32,852 bases of DNA from Pirellulales bacterium (GTDB lineage: Bacteria; Planctomycetota; Planctomycetia; Pirellulales; JAIMBC01): contig JAIMBC010000027.1 of assembly GCA_023511675.1 (NCBI GenBank), forward strand, positions 1 through 32,852, in the 5' to 3' direction. Below, piece by piece: positions 24,968 to 32,852 of this stretch. The position numbers were made by a program, and so were the translations under genes. The notes beneath the pieces are model-generated. The model did not search any database. It was given only the letters and a program-made list of their open reading frames with translations, and was not told the origin of the DNA. How positions within the stretch are numbered: position 1 is the first letter of the stretch; each line of letters opens with the position of its first letter.

Positions 24968-25240
24968 ATGCCCAAGTATGTCATCGAGCGAGAGCTGCCG
25001 GGCGCTGGTAAACTGACCCCCGAGGAGCTGCGCGCCATCTCACAGAAATCGTGCGGAGTGCTTCGCAGCCTGGGCCCGCAGATCCAGTGGGTTGAGAGCT
25101 ATGTCACCGACGATAAGATCTACTGCATCTATATCGCCCCCAGCGAAGAGGCCGTCCGCGAGCATGCGCGCCAGGGCGGTTTCCCCGCCAATGCGGTGAT
25201 GCAGGTGCGAGCGATCATCGATCCCACCACGGCCGAATAG
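24968..25240 (+). CDS. DUF4242 domain protein
   Basis: A complete 90-aa protein; ATG 24968 has GGAG 8 nt upstream. The sequence ('MPKYVIERELPGAGKLT', 'SQKSCGVLRSLGPQIQWVES', 'GGFPANAV') is a full-length DUF4242 domain, a ferredoxin-like small fold. The characterised relative I recall, Streptomyces SCO4226, binds nickel, but most members have no known role. Charged residues that could bind metal are present, yet I cannot assign a site. It is convergent with the propeller gene, and a long inverted repeat begins directly after its TAG stop. Confidence 0.85.
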   Translation: MPKYVIERELPGAGKLTPEELRAISQKSCGVLRSLGPQIQWVESYVTDDKIYCIYIAPSEEAVREHARQGGFPANAVMQVRAIIDPTTAE

Positions 25241-25296
25241 GCTGGCAGCGTGCAGGGGCGGGGCGCGGTGGCGTGCAGTGGTGGGGCGCTGCCGGC
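25241..25296. terminator. Inverted repeat between convergent DUF4242 and propeller genes
   Basis: GCTGGCAGCG (25241-25250) pairs with CGCTGCCGGC (25287-25296) over 10 bp with one G-U. The 36-nt intervening sequence is G-rich. It starts on the base after the DUF4242 stop and ends 24 nt before the propeller gene's stop, as expected for a bidirectional terminator. The large loop lowers confidence. Confidence 0.4.
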
Positions 25297-25320
25297 TGGA
25301 GGGGCGGCACCGAAGGCCTG

Positions 25321-26286
25321 CTATCCCACACGGACCAGCTTTTGCAGGGCGTGGCAGGTGGGCGGTACCAGGCCGCGCGAGCCGCCTGCACTGTAGACCA
25401 CCTCGGCCACGTAGAGGCTGCCGTGGCTGTCCAGGCACAGGTCGTGCGGGGCGAAGAAGTTGCCCGGCTCGCACGGGCGGTCCGCGTCTCCAAAGCGAGC
25501 GATGAGTTTGCCATGCGGCTCAAACACGCTGATCCGCGCGCCCGGAGCGCCGGGCGGCACGTCTGTCCACGGGTAGAGGCCGGCGCGATAGCCGACCTCG
25601 GCCACGTACAGCACTCCTTGCGGATCGACCTTCACCTGCATCGGCCGCAGCACGTCTTGCCATTGCTCGAGAAACTCTCCCTCTTGCGTGAAGAATTGCA
25701 AGCGGCTGTTCTCGCGGTCCGCCACAACCACTCGGCCTTGCTTGTCGATGGCGATGCCATGCGGCAAGTTGAACTGGCCCGGTCCGCTGCCGGGCTCTCC
25801 CCAGGAGCAAAGCAGCGTGCCATCGGGGGCGAAGCGGTGCACGCGGGCATTGCCATAGCCGTCAGAGACGAAGATCTCACCCTGCTCGTTCAGGGCCACG
25901 TTGGTGGGTTGGTTGAAGGGGGGCGCGCCACGGCGGATGGTGCGATAGTCGTTTCCCTGGATGCCGCTGGCAGATGGCTCGCCCGTACCAAGCGTGGAGA
26001 GCAGTTTGCCGTCTGTGGTAAACCGCCGCACGGTGTGGCCGAGGTCGTCGGTAAGAAACAGCGTGTCGTCCGGGGCAATCGTGATGCCGTGCGGGCGGCG
26101 GAACATGCCCTCGCCCCAGCAGTGCAGGAAGCGGCCTTGCTCATCGGAGACAATGACAGGATGTGCACCGCGGTTGAACACATACACCTGCCCACGACTA
26201 TCGACGCCCACCCCTGCGGCGTCTACGTACTCCCAGCCCGGGGGCAGTGCTCCCCAGCCGACCAGCGGCATGAATCGGAGCGACAT
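25321..26286 (-). CDS. NHL-type six-bladed beta-propeller protein
   Basis: A 321-aa protein from ATG 26286; the ORF track's 14 extra residues at the N-terminus are unlikely. At least five NHL-like blades are visible, each built as 'PHGI.I...G.L.V.D....RV..F...G': 'RPHGITIAPDDTLFLTDD', 'QPTNVALNEQGEIFVSDG', 'LPHGIAIDKQGRVVVADR', 'RPMQVKVDPQGVLYVAEV', 'APHDLCLDSHGSLYVAEV'. The fold serves as a binding scaffold or as a lactonase/lyase-like catalytic shell; no defining active-site set can be read here. No signal peptide is seen, so it is probably cytoplasmic unless the start is wrong. It follows the luciferase-like gene by 16 bp, so the two are almost certainly one operon. Confidence 0.85.
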   Translation of the reverse strand: MSLRFMPLVGWGALPPGWEYVDAAGVGVDSRGQVYVFNRGAHPVIVSDEQGRFLHCWGEGMFRRPHGITIAPDDTLFLTDDLGHTVRRFTTDGKLLSTLGTGEPSASGIQGNDYRTIRRGAPPFNQPTNVALNEQGEIFVSDGYGNARVHRFAPDGTLLCSWGEPGSGPGQFNLPHGIAIDKQGRVVVADRENSRLQFFTQEGEFLEQWQDVLRPMQVKVDPQGVLYVAEVGYRAGLYPWTDVPPGAPGARISVFEPHGKLIARFGDADRPCEPGNFFAPHDLCLDSHGSLYVAEVVYSAGGSRGLVPPTCHALQKLVRVG

Positions 26287-26302
26287 ACGGTTTGTTCTCA
26301 CT

Positions 26303-27412
26303 TCAGGCGGCGGCCCCGACCATGGCATTGACGCGCGGCATCACCTCGCGGGCGAACAGCTCCATGCAGTGGATCCACGCGGGCTTGTCATCCCAATCGT
26401 AGCTCATCAGCACGAGTGTGCCGCAGGGGCCGGTCTCTTCAAACAGGGCTTCCAGGCGGCGGACCACTTCATCGACGTCGCCGGCGATGATTTGCTCTTC
26501 CATGAGAAAGTCCAGGTTGCAGTCTGCATCGGCCATGGCGAGGTCGCGCTTGTAGATCTGGCGGCCAAGACCTTTATCAAAGAGGCGGCCGATGTACTCG
26601 TAGTTGCGGCCGAGAGAGTTGGTGCGGGCACGTCGGCGTGCCTCGGCCGTGGTATCGGCCAAGAAGATCGAGCGGCAGATGCGTAGGTCGCTGCGATCGG
26701 GCAGGCGGCCTGCCTGGCGCGCGGCCTCGGCATACGTCCGCCACATGTCGGCCACCACGTTGCCGGTCACCAGGCAGTGTGCAAAGGGCTGAAAGCCCTT
26801 ACGCCCCGCGAGTTTCATGCTTGATGAGTTGCGGCTCATCCCCGGCATGGCAATGGGCGGCAAGGGCTGCTGATAGGGCCGCGGGATGTAGCCGATGCCG
26901 GTCTCCTCGTCCACCGTCTTCTTGAGTTCCACGTTCCAGAACTTGCCGTGATACTCGTAGGGCGGATCGTGCGACCACAGGTACAGGATGATCTCGATGG
27001 CCTCTTCCACCATGGCGGGGGCCTGCTTCGGTTCGACGCCATACAGCTCCTGGTCCGCGGTGACGCTGCCGGGCCCGAAGCAGAGGTTCAACCGGCCGCG
27101 GGAAAGATGGTCCAGGAAGGCCAGCCGGCAGGCCACGTGGGCCGGATGATGCTGCTGCAAGCAAACTGGCGCGGCACCGAGGCGGATCCGCGTCGTTGCG
27201 CCCAGGGCCCGGGCAATGAAGATCTCCGGCATCACAATCGGTTCGTATTTCATCGTGTGATGCTCGCCGATCCAGAATTCGCAGAACCCCAGCTCCTCCG
27301 CTCGGACGATCAGCTCCAGATCCTCGTCCAGCGCCTGCACCAGGGGCTTGGCGGGATCGTGAAACGGCATGATAAACATGCCATAACGCACGGCCGATGG
27401 CAGCTTTTCCAT
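26303..27412 (-). CDS. LLM-class flavin-dependent oxidoreductase (bacterial luciferase-like)
   Basis: A 369-aa TIM-barrel flavin monooxygenase of the luciferase-like superfamily, which uses reduced flavin and oxygen. Visible landmarks are 'RYGMFIMPFHDP' at the first strand, 'ELGFCEFWIGEHH', 'ATTRIRLGAAPVCLQQHHP', 'FLDHLSRGRLNLCFGPGSV' and, late in the chain, 'GDVDEVVRRLEALFEETG'. The 'IGEHH' and 'HPAHVACRLAFLDHLSRGR' signatures point to the limonene monooxygenase/alkanal-type branch, but substrates in this family are not predictable. ATG 27412 has GGAG 11 nt upstream, a longish spacing. It is the first gene of a two-gene unit with the propeller gene and is followed upstream by the cyclase-family hydrolase on the same strand. 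Confidence 0.92.
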   Translation of the reverse strand: MEKLPSAVRYGMFIMPFHDPAKPLVQALDEDLELIVRAEELGFCEFWIGEHHTMKYEPIVMPEIFIARALGATTRIRLGAAPVCLQQHHPAHVACRLAFLDHLSRGRLNLCFGPGSVTADQELYGVEPKQAPAMVEEAIEIILYLWSHDPPYEYHGKFWNVELKKTVDEETGIGYIPRPYQQPLPPIAMPGMSRNSSSMKLAGRKGFQPFAHCLVTGNVVADMWRTYAEAARQAGRLPDRSDLRICRSIFLADTTAEARRRARTNSLGRNYEYIGRLFDKGLGRQIYKRDLAMADADCNLDFLMEEQIIAGDVDEVVRRLEALFEETGPCGTLVLMSYDWDDKPAWIHCMELFAREVMPRVNAMVGAAA

Positions 27413-27566
27413 GAGTGGTAACTCTCCATGAGGGGTGAATAGGGCAACTCAAGCGGCAAGGCATCCCCCGCGCCGCGCGGGCGGCACGGCGGGCTGCCGT
27501 ACCGCATCGCCTGACCAAGGCCCGCAACCTGGCCTGGCATTGCGGACTGCCGCCGTAGGACACGGC

Positions 27567-28553
27567 TCAGCGGATGGCAATCGGGTTTCCTGGCGAACCG
27601 GTGGCTCCTTTCAGACGCAAGGGGCAAAACACAAAGGCAAACTCGTACACCTCGTCGGCGGCCAGTGCCTCGAGATCCAGGTTCTCCAGGTGATACACTC
27701 CCTGCCTCACAAGGTTCCACTGATGGACCGGAAAGGCTGTCTCGGCATCCTCATGCGGCACGACCTCGATGGCCCACGTGTCGGCGCCGATCAGCGACAC
27801 CTTCTGCTCCGTCAGCCAGCGGGCCGCTTCCAATCCAATGCCCGGCTCGCCTTCTCCATATGTCTTGTTGTCCACCATCCACAGCTGCCCGTGGCCCGTA
27901 CGAATTAGCACCACGTCTCCAGGCTCCAGCCTCAACACCGCCTCCTTGAGGCACGCCTGAAGGTCCGACGCGCTGATCACGTGCCCGGGCTCCAGCCGCC
28001 GCACCCCCTTGAGCCGGGCCACGTCCAGCAGCACCCCACGCGTAAAGAACACGCCCACGTTCTCCACCCCTAGCTTCTTCAGGCCGTAGGCATCCCCAAA
28101 CTCAGAACGCTTGAAGCCGTTGTAGAATAGATCCTCTTCTCCCACGCGCACGCCCACGTGGCCCAAGCCGTCGAACTGCGTGCCCACCTGGCCGATCTCG
28201 GCGCTCACCAGCTCGTCGTGCGAGACGATCATGTTCTTCCCCGAGGGCGGCTGTGTGGGCGAGCCAGGAATCGTCAGGCTGAAGTGCCGCTTGCCCGGCA
28301 GCGGCATGCCATGCTCGTACAGCCGGCCAAGCTGGTACACTTGTCCCGTGCGAATGAGATCGCGTGCGCGCAACACGCGTTCTGGCGTCTGGCGATTGGC
28401 GGCGCCGCGCTGGTCATCGGGCCCCCACTCGGAAGGCCACCAGATGGGGCCGATGGGCGTATCCGCGGCGAGAGCGAGATGGCACGCGACGACGAACAGC
28501 ACGGCGGCCCGGCGGGGAAGCCGCACCATGCGGCGGGACCGAGTTGGCGACAC
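27567..28553 (-). CDS. Exported cyclase-family hydrolase (kynurenine formamidase fold), GTQFDGLGH variant
   Basis: A 328-aa protein starting at GTG 28553 with AAGGAG exactly 6 nt upstream. The N-terminus is a signal peptide (basic 'RSRRMVRLPRR', then 'AAVLFVVACHLALAA'), so it is probably periplasmic. The cyclase/kynurenine formamidase/isatin hydrolase family has the metal-binding motif HxGTHxDxPxH. Here it reads 'QVGTQFDGLGH' (about 122-132): the first two histidines are replaced, and the Asp and last His are kept. The 'EWGPDDQRGAAN' opening fits the cyclase branch that carries GTQ-D-x-x-x-H. The reaction is likely hydrolysis of an amide or lactone-like bond, with unknown substrate. The luciferase-like gene begins 154 bp downstream, so joint transcription is possible. 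Confidence 0.87.
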   Translation of the reverse strand: MSPTRSRRMVRLPRRAAVLFVVACHLALAADTPIGPIWWPSEWGPDDQRGAANRQTPERVLRARDLIRTGQVYQLGRLYEHGMPLPGKRHFSLTIPGSPTQPPSGKNMIVSHDELVSAEIGQVGTQFDGLGHVGVRVGEEDLFYNGFKRSEFGDAYGLKKLGVENVGVFFTRGVLLDVARLKGVRRLEPGHVISASDLQACLKEAVLRLEPGDVVLIRTGHGQLWMVDNKTYGEGEPGIGLEAARWLTEQKVSLIGADTWAIEVVPHEDAETAFPVHQWNLVRQGVYHLENLDLEALAADEVYEFAFVFCPLRLKGATGSPGNPIAIR

Positions 28554-28559
28554 GGCAGG

Positions 28560-28565
28560 CTCCTT
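28560..28565 (-). promoter_or_regulatory. Ribosome-binding site of the cyclase-family gene
   Basis: AAGGAG on the minus strand sits 6 nt before GTG 28553 and favours this start over the internal ATG at 28529. The full signal peptide is therefore retained. Confidence 0.75.
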
Positions 28566-28598
28566 GAGCAGACGAGAGGCAAGCGGAGATGTCTGGGC

Positions 28599-30113
28599 TC
28601 AGCGGCACATCACGGGGCCGCCAATGAGGTCTCCCACCACGCGGGCCTTACTGACCACCGCGTCGGTAAGCGTCTCGTCCCGGCCGTGGTGGCGGTAGGT
28701 GAGCCGGTTATGGTCCAGGCCGAGCTGGTGCAGGATGGTGGCGTGCAGATCCTGCACGCTCACGCGGTTCTCGACGGAGCGGTAGCCCACCTCGTCGGTG
28801 GCGCCGTGGCAGTAGCCGCCCTTGAAGCCGCCGCCGGCCAACAGCAGGCTGAAGGCATTGCGGTTGTGATCTCGGCCCATGCCATTTTGCGAGACGGGCA
28901 GGCGGCCGAATTCACCGCTCCAGAGGACGATCGTCGTGTCGAGCAGGCCGCGCTGCTTGAGGTCGGCAATCAGCGCCGCAGCAGGCTGGTCGGTCTGGGC
29001 GCAGATCTTCTCGTTCTCGTCCTTGACGTTGGTATGGGCATCCCAGGGCTGGCCCACCGGCGGGTGGATCTGCACAAACCGCACCCCCAGTTCGATCAAA
29101 CGGCGCGCCATGAGACAACGCGTGCCATAGCCTGCCGTGGTGGGATTGTCGAGCCCGTACATGCGGCGTGTAGCCTCCGTCTCGCGGCCGAGATCCAAAG
29201 CTGCCCCGGCGGCAAGCTGCATCCGCGCCGCCAGTTCGAAATTGCGGATGCGCACCTCCAGCTCACTGTCGCTCCCGTAGGCACGCAGGTGCCGCTCGTT
29301 CAGCCGGCCGAGAAACTCCAGATCGGCCTGGCGCGCGGCGGGATCCTGGGGCACCGCCGGTTGCAGATTAAGCACGGGCGAACCCTGCGTGCTGAACTCG
29401 GTACCGCGATACAACGCCGGCAGCCAGCCGCTCTGCCACAGCAGGGTGCCGCTCGTGTTGTAACCGGCGGGATCCCGCAGCACCACATAGGCGGGCAGAT
29501 CCTGGTTCTCCGTCCCCAAGGCGTAACTGATCCACGAGCCTAACGCCGGCCGGCCCTGGAAGATCTTCCCCGTCGCCAGCAGCACCAGCGCCTCGGTGTG
29601 GTTGTTGTGCTCGCTATACATCGAGCGCACCAGACACAGCTCGTCCGCCACGCTGCCTAGGTGCGGAATCACCTCAGAAAGCAACATGCCGCACTCGCCG
29701 CACGGCAAGAACCGAAACGGCGTGCCTAACAGCACATTGCGCTCGCTGCCGAGCTGGAACATCTCCACCTTGATGCTGTGGCGCTTACCGTCTAGCCGGT
29801 TCAGTTCCGGCTTGGGATCAAACAGCTCCATCTGGCTCGGGCCGCCATTCTGCACGAACATCACCACGGCGTTCGCCCGAGCAGGAAAATGCCCGCTACG
29901 CGGCCGCAGGTCGAGCGGCCTGTTTTCCCCCTCGTGCGCCAGCAGGCCCTCTTCTTGCATGAGCAATGCAAGGGCTATTGTCCCCAGGCCAAAGCCCGAG
30001 AGTTCCAGCAAACGGCGCCGCGAAAGTACCGGCCCGCTTCGGCAAGACCATGCCCCACAACCAGAACCGTCCTCCGCGACACGCAATGTGGGCATGCGAT
30101 GCATGACAGGCAT
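28599..30113 (-). CDS. DUF1501 protein, Tat-exported
   Basis: About 504 aa from ATG 30113. The in-frame ATG at 30104 has GGAG 9 nt upstream and is an equally good start. The ORF-track start at 30464 runs inside the upstream gene and is discarded. A twin-arginine signal is visible ('SRRRLLELSGFGLGTIAL', about 31-48). DUF1501 landmarks follow: 'QNGGPSQMELFDPKPELN', 'MYSEHNNHTEALVLLATG', 'SGEFGRLP' and 'GMGRDHNRNAFSLLLAGGG'. DUF1501 is related to the alkaline phosphatase/sulfatase superfamily, but its substrate is unknown. It follows the DUF1549/DUF1553 gene by 10 nt, the standard planctomycete pairing, so the two are co-transcribed and probably act together in the periplasm. This is inference from conserved pairing. 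Confidence 0.93.
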   Translation of the reverse strand: MPVMHRMPTLRVAEDGSGCGAWSCRSGPVLSRRRLLELSGFGLGTIALALLMQEEGLLAHEGENRPLDLRPRSGHFPARANAVVMFVQNGGPSQMELFDPKPELNRLDGKRHSIKVEMFQLGSERNVLLGTPFRFLPCGECGMLLSEVIPHLGSVADELCLVRSMYSEHNNHTEALVLLATGKIFQGRPALGSWISYALGTENQDLPAYVVLRDPAGYNTSGTLLWQSGWLPALYRGTEFSTQGSPVLNLQPAVPQDPAARQADLEFLGRLNERHLRAYGSDSELEVRIRNFELAARMQLAAGAALDLGRETEATRRMYGLDNPTTAGYGTRCLMARRLIELGVRFVQIHPPVGQPWDAHTNVKDENEKICAQTDQPAAALIADLKQRGLLDTTIVLWSGEFGRLPVSQNGMGRDHNRNAFSLLLAGGGFKGGYCHGATDEVGYRSVENRVSVQDLHATILHQLGLDHNRLTYRHHGRDETLTDAVVSKARVVGDLIGGPVMCR

Positions 30114-30123
30114 CTCCGTTCCA

Positions 30124-32808
30124 TCAGGGAACATAAAGGAATTCGTTGCTGCACAGCAGCATGTGGCAGACCCTCGCCAGCGCCTGGGCGCCGGCTGCGG
30201 GGGAATCCGCCGCCGACCGCTGCAAGTGGTAGGCCAGCAGATCCATCGCCCATGCTGCTTCCTGGGCGTCGGGCGGCCTACCCAACACAAGCCGAAAGGC
30301 CTCTCGCACCTGGCTCGCCGCGTCCTCGGCGCGGGCGAGGATCCGCTCGGCCAGGTAGCCCGCCTGCTCGAACATGAAGCGGTCGTTGAGTTGGAGCAAT
30401 GCCTGGCTGACCACGGCCGAGTTGCTGCGCCGCGTACAGTTGGTGGGCATGGCCGGGCGATCAAACTCCGCCAGCAGGGTCAAGTGGTAATTGCGGCGGG
30501 CCAATACGTACAGGCTGCGGCGGAACCTGCTTTCCGGGCTGGGGAGCGACCCTTCGTGCAGCACGACCATGCCGTCTGGCAGGTTCTCGAGGGCCAAGGG
30601 AGGCCCCCCTACGGACGCCTGGAGCTTGCCACTGGCGGCCAAAATGCCGTCTCGCACGTACTCGGAGTCTAGCCGCCGCAGCCGCATCCGCCAGAGCAGC
30701 CGGTTGCCGGGGTCCACCGTTTGCGGATCATACTGCGTAATGGCGCGAGCATCCGGACGCGAGGACTGGCGGTAGGCCCGGCTCAGCACCATCAGCCGCA
30801 GCAGCGGTTTCATACGCCAGCCGCTTTCAACGAACTCCGCCGCCAGCCATTCCAGCAGCTCAGGGTGGGTGGGGGGCTGCCCCGTGAGTCCGAAATTGTC
30901 TGTGGTGGCAACCAGCCCTTCTCCGAAGAGTTGCTGCCACAAGCGATTGACATAGACGCGCGCCACCAAACCCGCGGCGGGCGTGCCGGGCCGTGTGAGC
31001 CAGCGCGCAAGCGCTAGCCGCCGGCCGCTGCTCTGGCCCGATGCCACGGGCGGCGGCAATGGCTCAGGCTCGCCAGCCACTCCACCCTGCGGCGTGAGAA
31101 CCGAGAGAAAGCCGAACTCGACGGGCCGTCCCGGAGTTTCGTGGTCTCCGCGGCGCAGCACGAATGTTTCGGGGGGCGGCCCCACATCGTAGAGCGCCTG
31201 AAGCTGGCCCCAGGAACGCTTCTGAGACCGCAGGGCCTCGATCTGCCGGCGCCACTCGGCAAGCTGCACTCGTTCCGCCTCGGATAGTGCTGCCTGGACC
31301 TCTTCGGCAGTCACCGCCACGCCGGGCCCCAGCTTCTCTGCCAGATAGCGCTCGACCTCCGTCCGCTTGTCCGGGGCGGCGATCACAGCCCGGCGAACAT
31401 CTTCGCGCAATGGCTCAGGAAGCTGAGCCAGCTTCTGCTCGAACAATCGCTCGCGGTGGGCCTGTTCGACCGCCGCCACGCGGGCCTCCAGCTCTACAGC
31501 CTGCTGCTCCAGAGCTGCGTTCTCCGCCTCCATAACCCGCACCTCGGCTGGAGAGACGTCGGGCAGCCGGCGCTCGTTGGCCGGAACCCAGGCCTGTGGG
31601 TTATACGCCGGGGTGAACACAGCCATCAGCCGGTAGTAGTCCTCTTGCGGGATGGGATCGAACTTGTGGCTATGGCAGCGGGTACAGGCCAGCGTCAACC
31701 CCAGCAGCCCCGTGCCCAGGCTTTCCAGAGTGAGGTGCAGCACGCGATAACGGATGAGCGCCGTGTTCAACTCTCGCTGATCGGTGTCGTCCACGGCATT
31801 GCGCAGATAGCCCGTGGCGACCAGCAGCTCTTTCATGTCCGGGGTTAAGGTCGGCGCATTGCGCCAGTCGACCAGCTCGTCCCCGGCAAGCTGCTCGAGC
31901 ACGAAGCGGTCGAAAGGCTTGTCTGCATTGAATGCCGCAAGCACGTAATCTCGATAGAGCCACTTGTTCGGGGCAGTCTTGATGATGGCCGCATCGTTGT
32001 CTGCCCCCACCGTATCGACGTACCCTGCGGCATCCAGCCAGTGCTGCCCCCACTTCTCGCCAAAATGCGGCGAGGCCAGCAGCCGATCGACCACCCGTTC
32101 GTAGGCGGCATCCAGCGCGTCCGGCGTGCGTGCTGACGCAAACTCCTCCAAGACCTCCGCCTCCGGCGGCAAGCCTACCAGATCCAGCGAGATGCGGCGC
32201 GCCAGACTGAGCGGGTCTGCCGGCGCAGAGAACTCAAGCCCCGCCTCTTCCAGCCGCGCCAGCAGAAACCGGTCAACAGGCGTGCCTACCAGGTACTCTC
32301 GCTGGACCTCGGGCGGCTGGGGCCTCACCAGCGGCTGAAACGCCCAGTGCCGACGGGCCTCCTCGGCAAACTCCGGCGGCGGCTCCTCTTCCGCACCGCC
32401 TTCTCCCGGAGCCCCTGCGGCAATCCAGCGGCGAATGACCTCGATCTGCTCATCCGTCAGCGGCAGTTCCCCTTCGGGCGGCATGCTGCGATCCCACACG
32501 CGCTGCCACAACAGGCTTTGTTGAAGGTCGCCCACGATCACCGCCGGGCCGCTGCTCCCCCCGCGCAACACCAGGCCGCGCGTGCGCAGATCCAGCTCTG
32601 CCTGCCGCCCTTCCAGGCCGTGGCACTTCAAACAGTGCGCGTTAAATATTGGCAGCACGTCCCGCTCGAACTGCGGCTCCGCCGGCTCGCTCGCATGGCC
32701 CGCCGCAGCCTGCCCCAGCAGAATACAGAGGCCGCAGATCGGCCCCAACACAGGCGTGAGCGCACGGTGGAGCCACGTGGGGCCTTGCTGAGGGAAAGCG
32801 GCTGGCAT
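30124..32808 (-). CDS. PSCyt1-DUF1549-DUF1553 protein with two c-type heme motifs
   Basis: An 894-aa exported protein (signal peptide about residues 14-40). Domains in order: a planctomycete cytochrome C domain (PSCyt1) with heme motif CLKCH (59-63) and possible axial 'SMPP' near M109; DUF1549 (about 170-385) ending in a second heme motif CTRCH (375-379) in 'LACTRCHSHKFDPI'; a long charged coiled-coil-like segment (about 420-540); then DUF1553 (about 600-870) with 'WLTRPGTPAAGLVARVYVNRLWQQLFG' and 'NFGLTGQPPTHPELLEWLA'. Length and architecture are typical for the family. The function of these proteins is unknown; redox chemistry is suggested by the hemes. It is encoded 10 nt upstream of DUF1501. 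ATG 32808 lies inside the window, so the gene appears complete, though no ribosome-binding site is obvious. Confidence 0.93.
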   Translation of the reverse strand: MPAAFPQQGPTWLHRALTPVLGPICGLCILLGQAAAGHASEPAEPQFERDVLPIFNAHCLKCHGLEGRQAELDLRTRGLVLRGGSSGPAVIVGDLQQSLLWQRVWDRSMPPEGELPLTDEQIEVIRRWIAAGAPGEGGAEEEPPPEFAEEARRHWAFQPLVRPQPPEVQREYLVGTPVDRFLLARLEEAGLEFSAPADPLSLARRISLDLVGLPPEAEVLEEFASARTPDALDAAYERVVDRLLASPHFGEKWGQHWLDAAGYVDTVGADNDAAIIKTAPNKWLYRDYVLAAFNADKPFDRFVLEQLAGDELVDWRNAPTLTPDMKELLVATGYLRNAVDDTDQRELNTALIRYRVLHLTLESLGTGLLGLTLACTRCHSHKFDPIPQEDYYRLMAVFTPAYNPQAWVPANERRLPDVSPAEVRVMEAENAALEQQAVELEARVAAVEQAHRERLFEQKLAQLPEPLREDVRRAVIAAPDKRTEVERYLAEKLGPGVAVTAEEVQAALSEAERVQLAEWRRQIEALRSQKRSWGQLQALYDVGPPPETFVLRRGDHETPGRPVEFGFLSVLTPQGGVAGEPEPLPPPVASGQSSGRRLALARWLTRPGTPAAGLVARVYVNRLWQQLFGEGLVATTDNFGLTGQPPTHPELLEWLAAEFVESGWRMKPLLRLMVLSRAYRQSSRPDARAITQYDPQTVDPGNRLLWRMRLRRLDSEYVRDGILAASGKLQASVGGPPLALENLPDGMVVLHEGSLPSPESRFRRSLYVLARRNYHLTLLAEFDRPAMPTNCTRRSNSAVVSQALLQLNDRFMFEQAGYLAERILARAEDAASQVREAFRLVLGRPPDAQEAAWAMDLLAYHLQRSAADSPAAGAQALARVCHMLLCSNEFLYVP

Positions 32809-32852
32809 GGGTGGTCGGTGCTCGTGCTGTGGAAAGGTGCAGGGGGGAGCCG

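Noticed and set aside
25273-26331. 352-aa plus-strand ORF
   Set aside because: It is antisense to the propeller gene; the NHL blades on the minus strand are unambiguous.
28158-29543. 461-aa plus-strand ORF
   Set aside because: It lies antisense to the cyclase-family and DUF1501 genes, both of which have clear family motifs. Long antisense frames are common in GC-rich DNA.

Overview
The window looks like a chromosomal segment from a high-GC planctomycete (Planctomycetota, probably Pirellulales-like). This rests on protein content, not on a search. The right end carries a DUF1549/DUF1553 cytochrome-type protein paired with a Tat-exported DUF1501 protein, a pair that is expanded in this phylum. 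There is also a small membrane protein with an 'NPYASP' N-terminal motif, a cytochrome c'-like protein with its heme site at the extreme C-terminus, and scattered housekeeping genes in short operons. No rRNA, tRNA, CRISPR array, transposase or prophage gene was recognised.

Layout. 1-614 is the 3' part of a primary-type sigma-70 gene (+). 883-2451 is gltX (-). 2962-3978 is a cytochrome c'-like protein (-). 4260-4550 is a stand-alone rpsR (+), with a near-consensus promoter and inverted repeats about 220-250 bp upstream. 4707-5282 is an ECF sigma factor (-). 5975-9040 is a very large polytopic membrane protein (+). 9288-10783 holds rsmA and ribE (-), overlapping by ATGA. 10852-12703 holds pssA and psd (-), the two steps to phosphatidylethanolamine. 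A 47-bp tandem repeat separates psd from a divergent isopropylmalate/isocitrate dehydrogenase family gene (13153-14241, +), followed by an SDR oxidoreductase (14391-15158, +).

The + strand continues with a secreted TPR-like protein, a membrane-anchored CBS-pair protein, a flavoprotein disulfide reductase gene cut by one in-frame TAG, a dynamin-like membrane GTPase, an NPYASP membrane protein, coaD and a DUF4242 protein. The rest is on the - strand: a beta-propeller protein and a luciferase-like flavin monooxygenase that form a tight pair, an exported cyclase-family hydrolase, then DUF1501 and DUF1549/DUF1553.

Most of the window is core metabolism and translation. The items most worth a second look are the promoter/operator block before rpsR, the single nonsense codon in the disulfide reductase gene, the membrane GTPase, and the propeller/monooxygenase/cyclase group. 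I found no complete, clearly novel multi-gene system and do not claim one. Several start codons were moved from the ORF-track starts because AAGGAG or AGGAGG sites lie exactly 6 nt before internal GTG, TTG or ATG codons.
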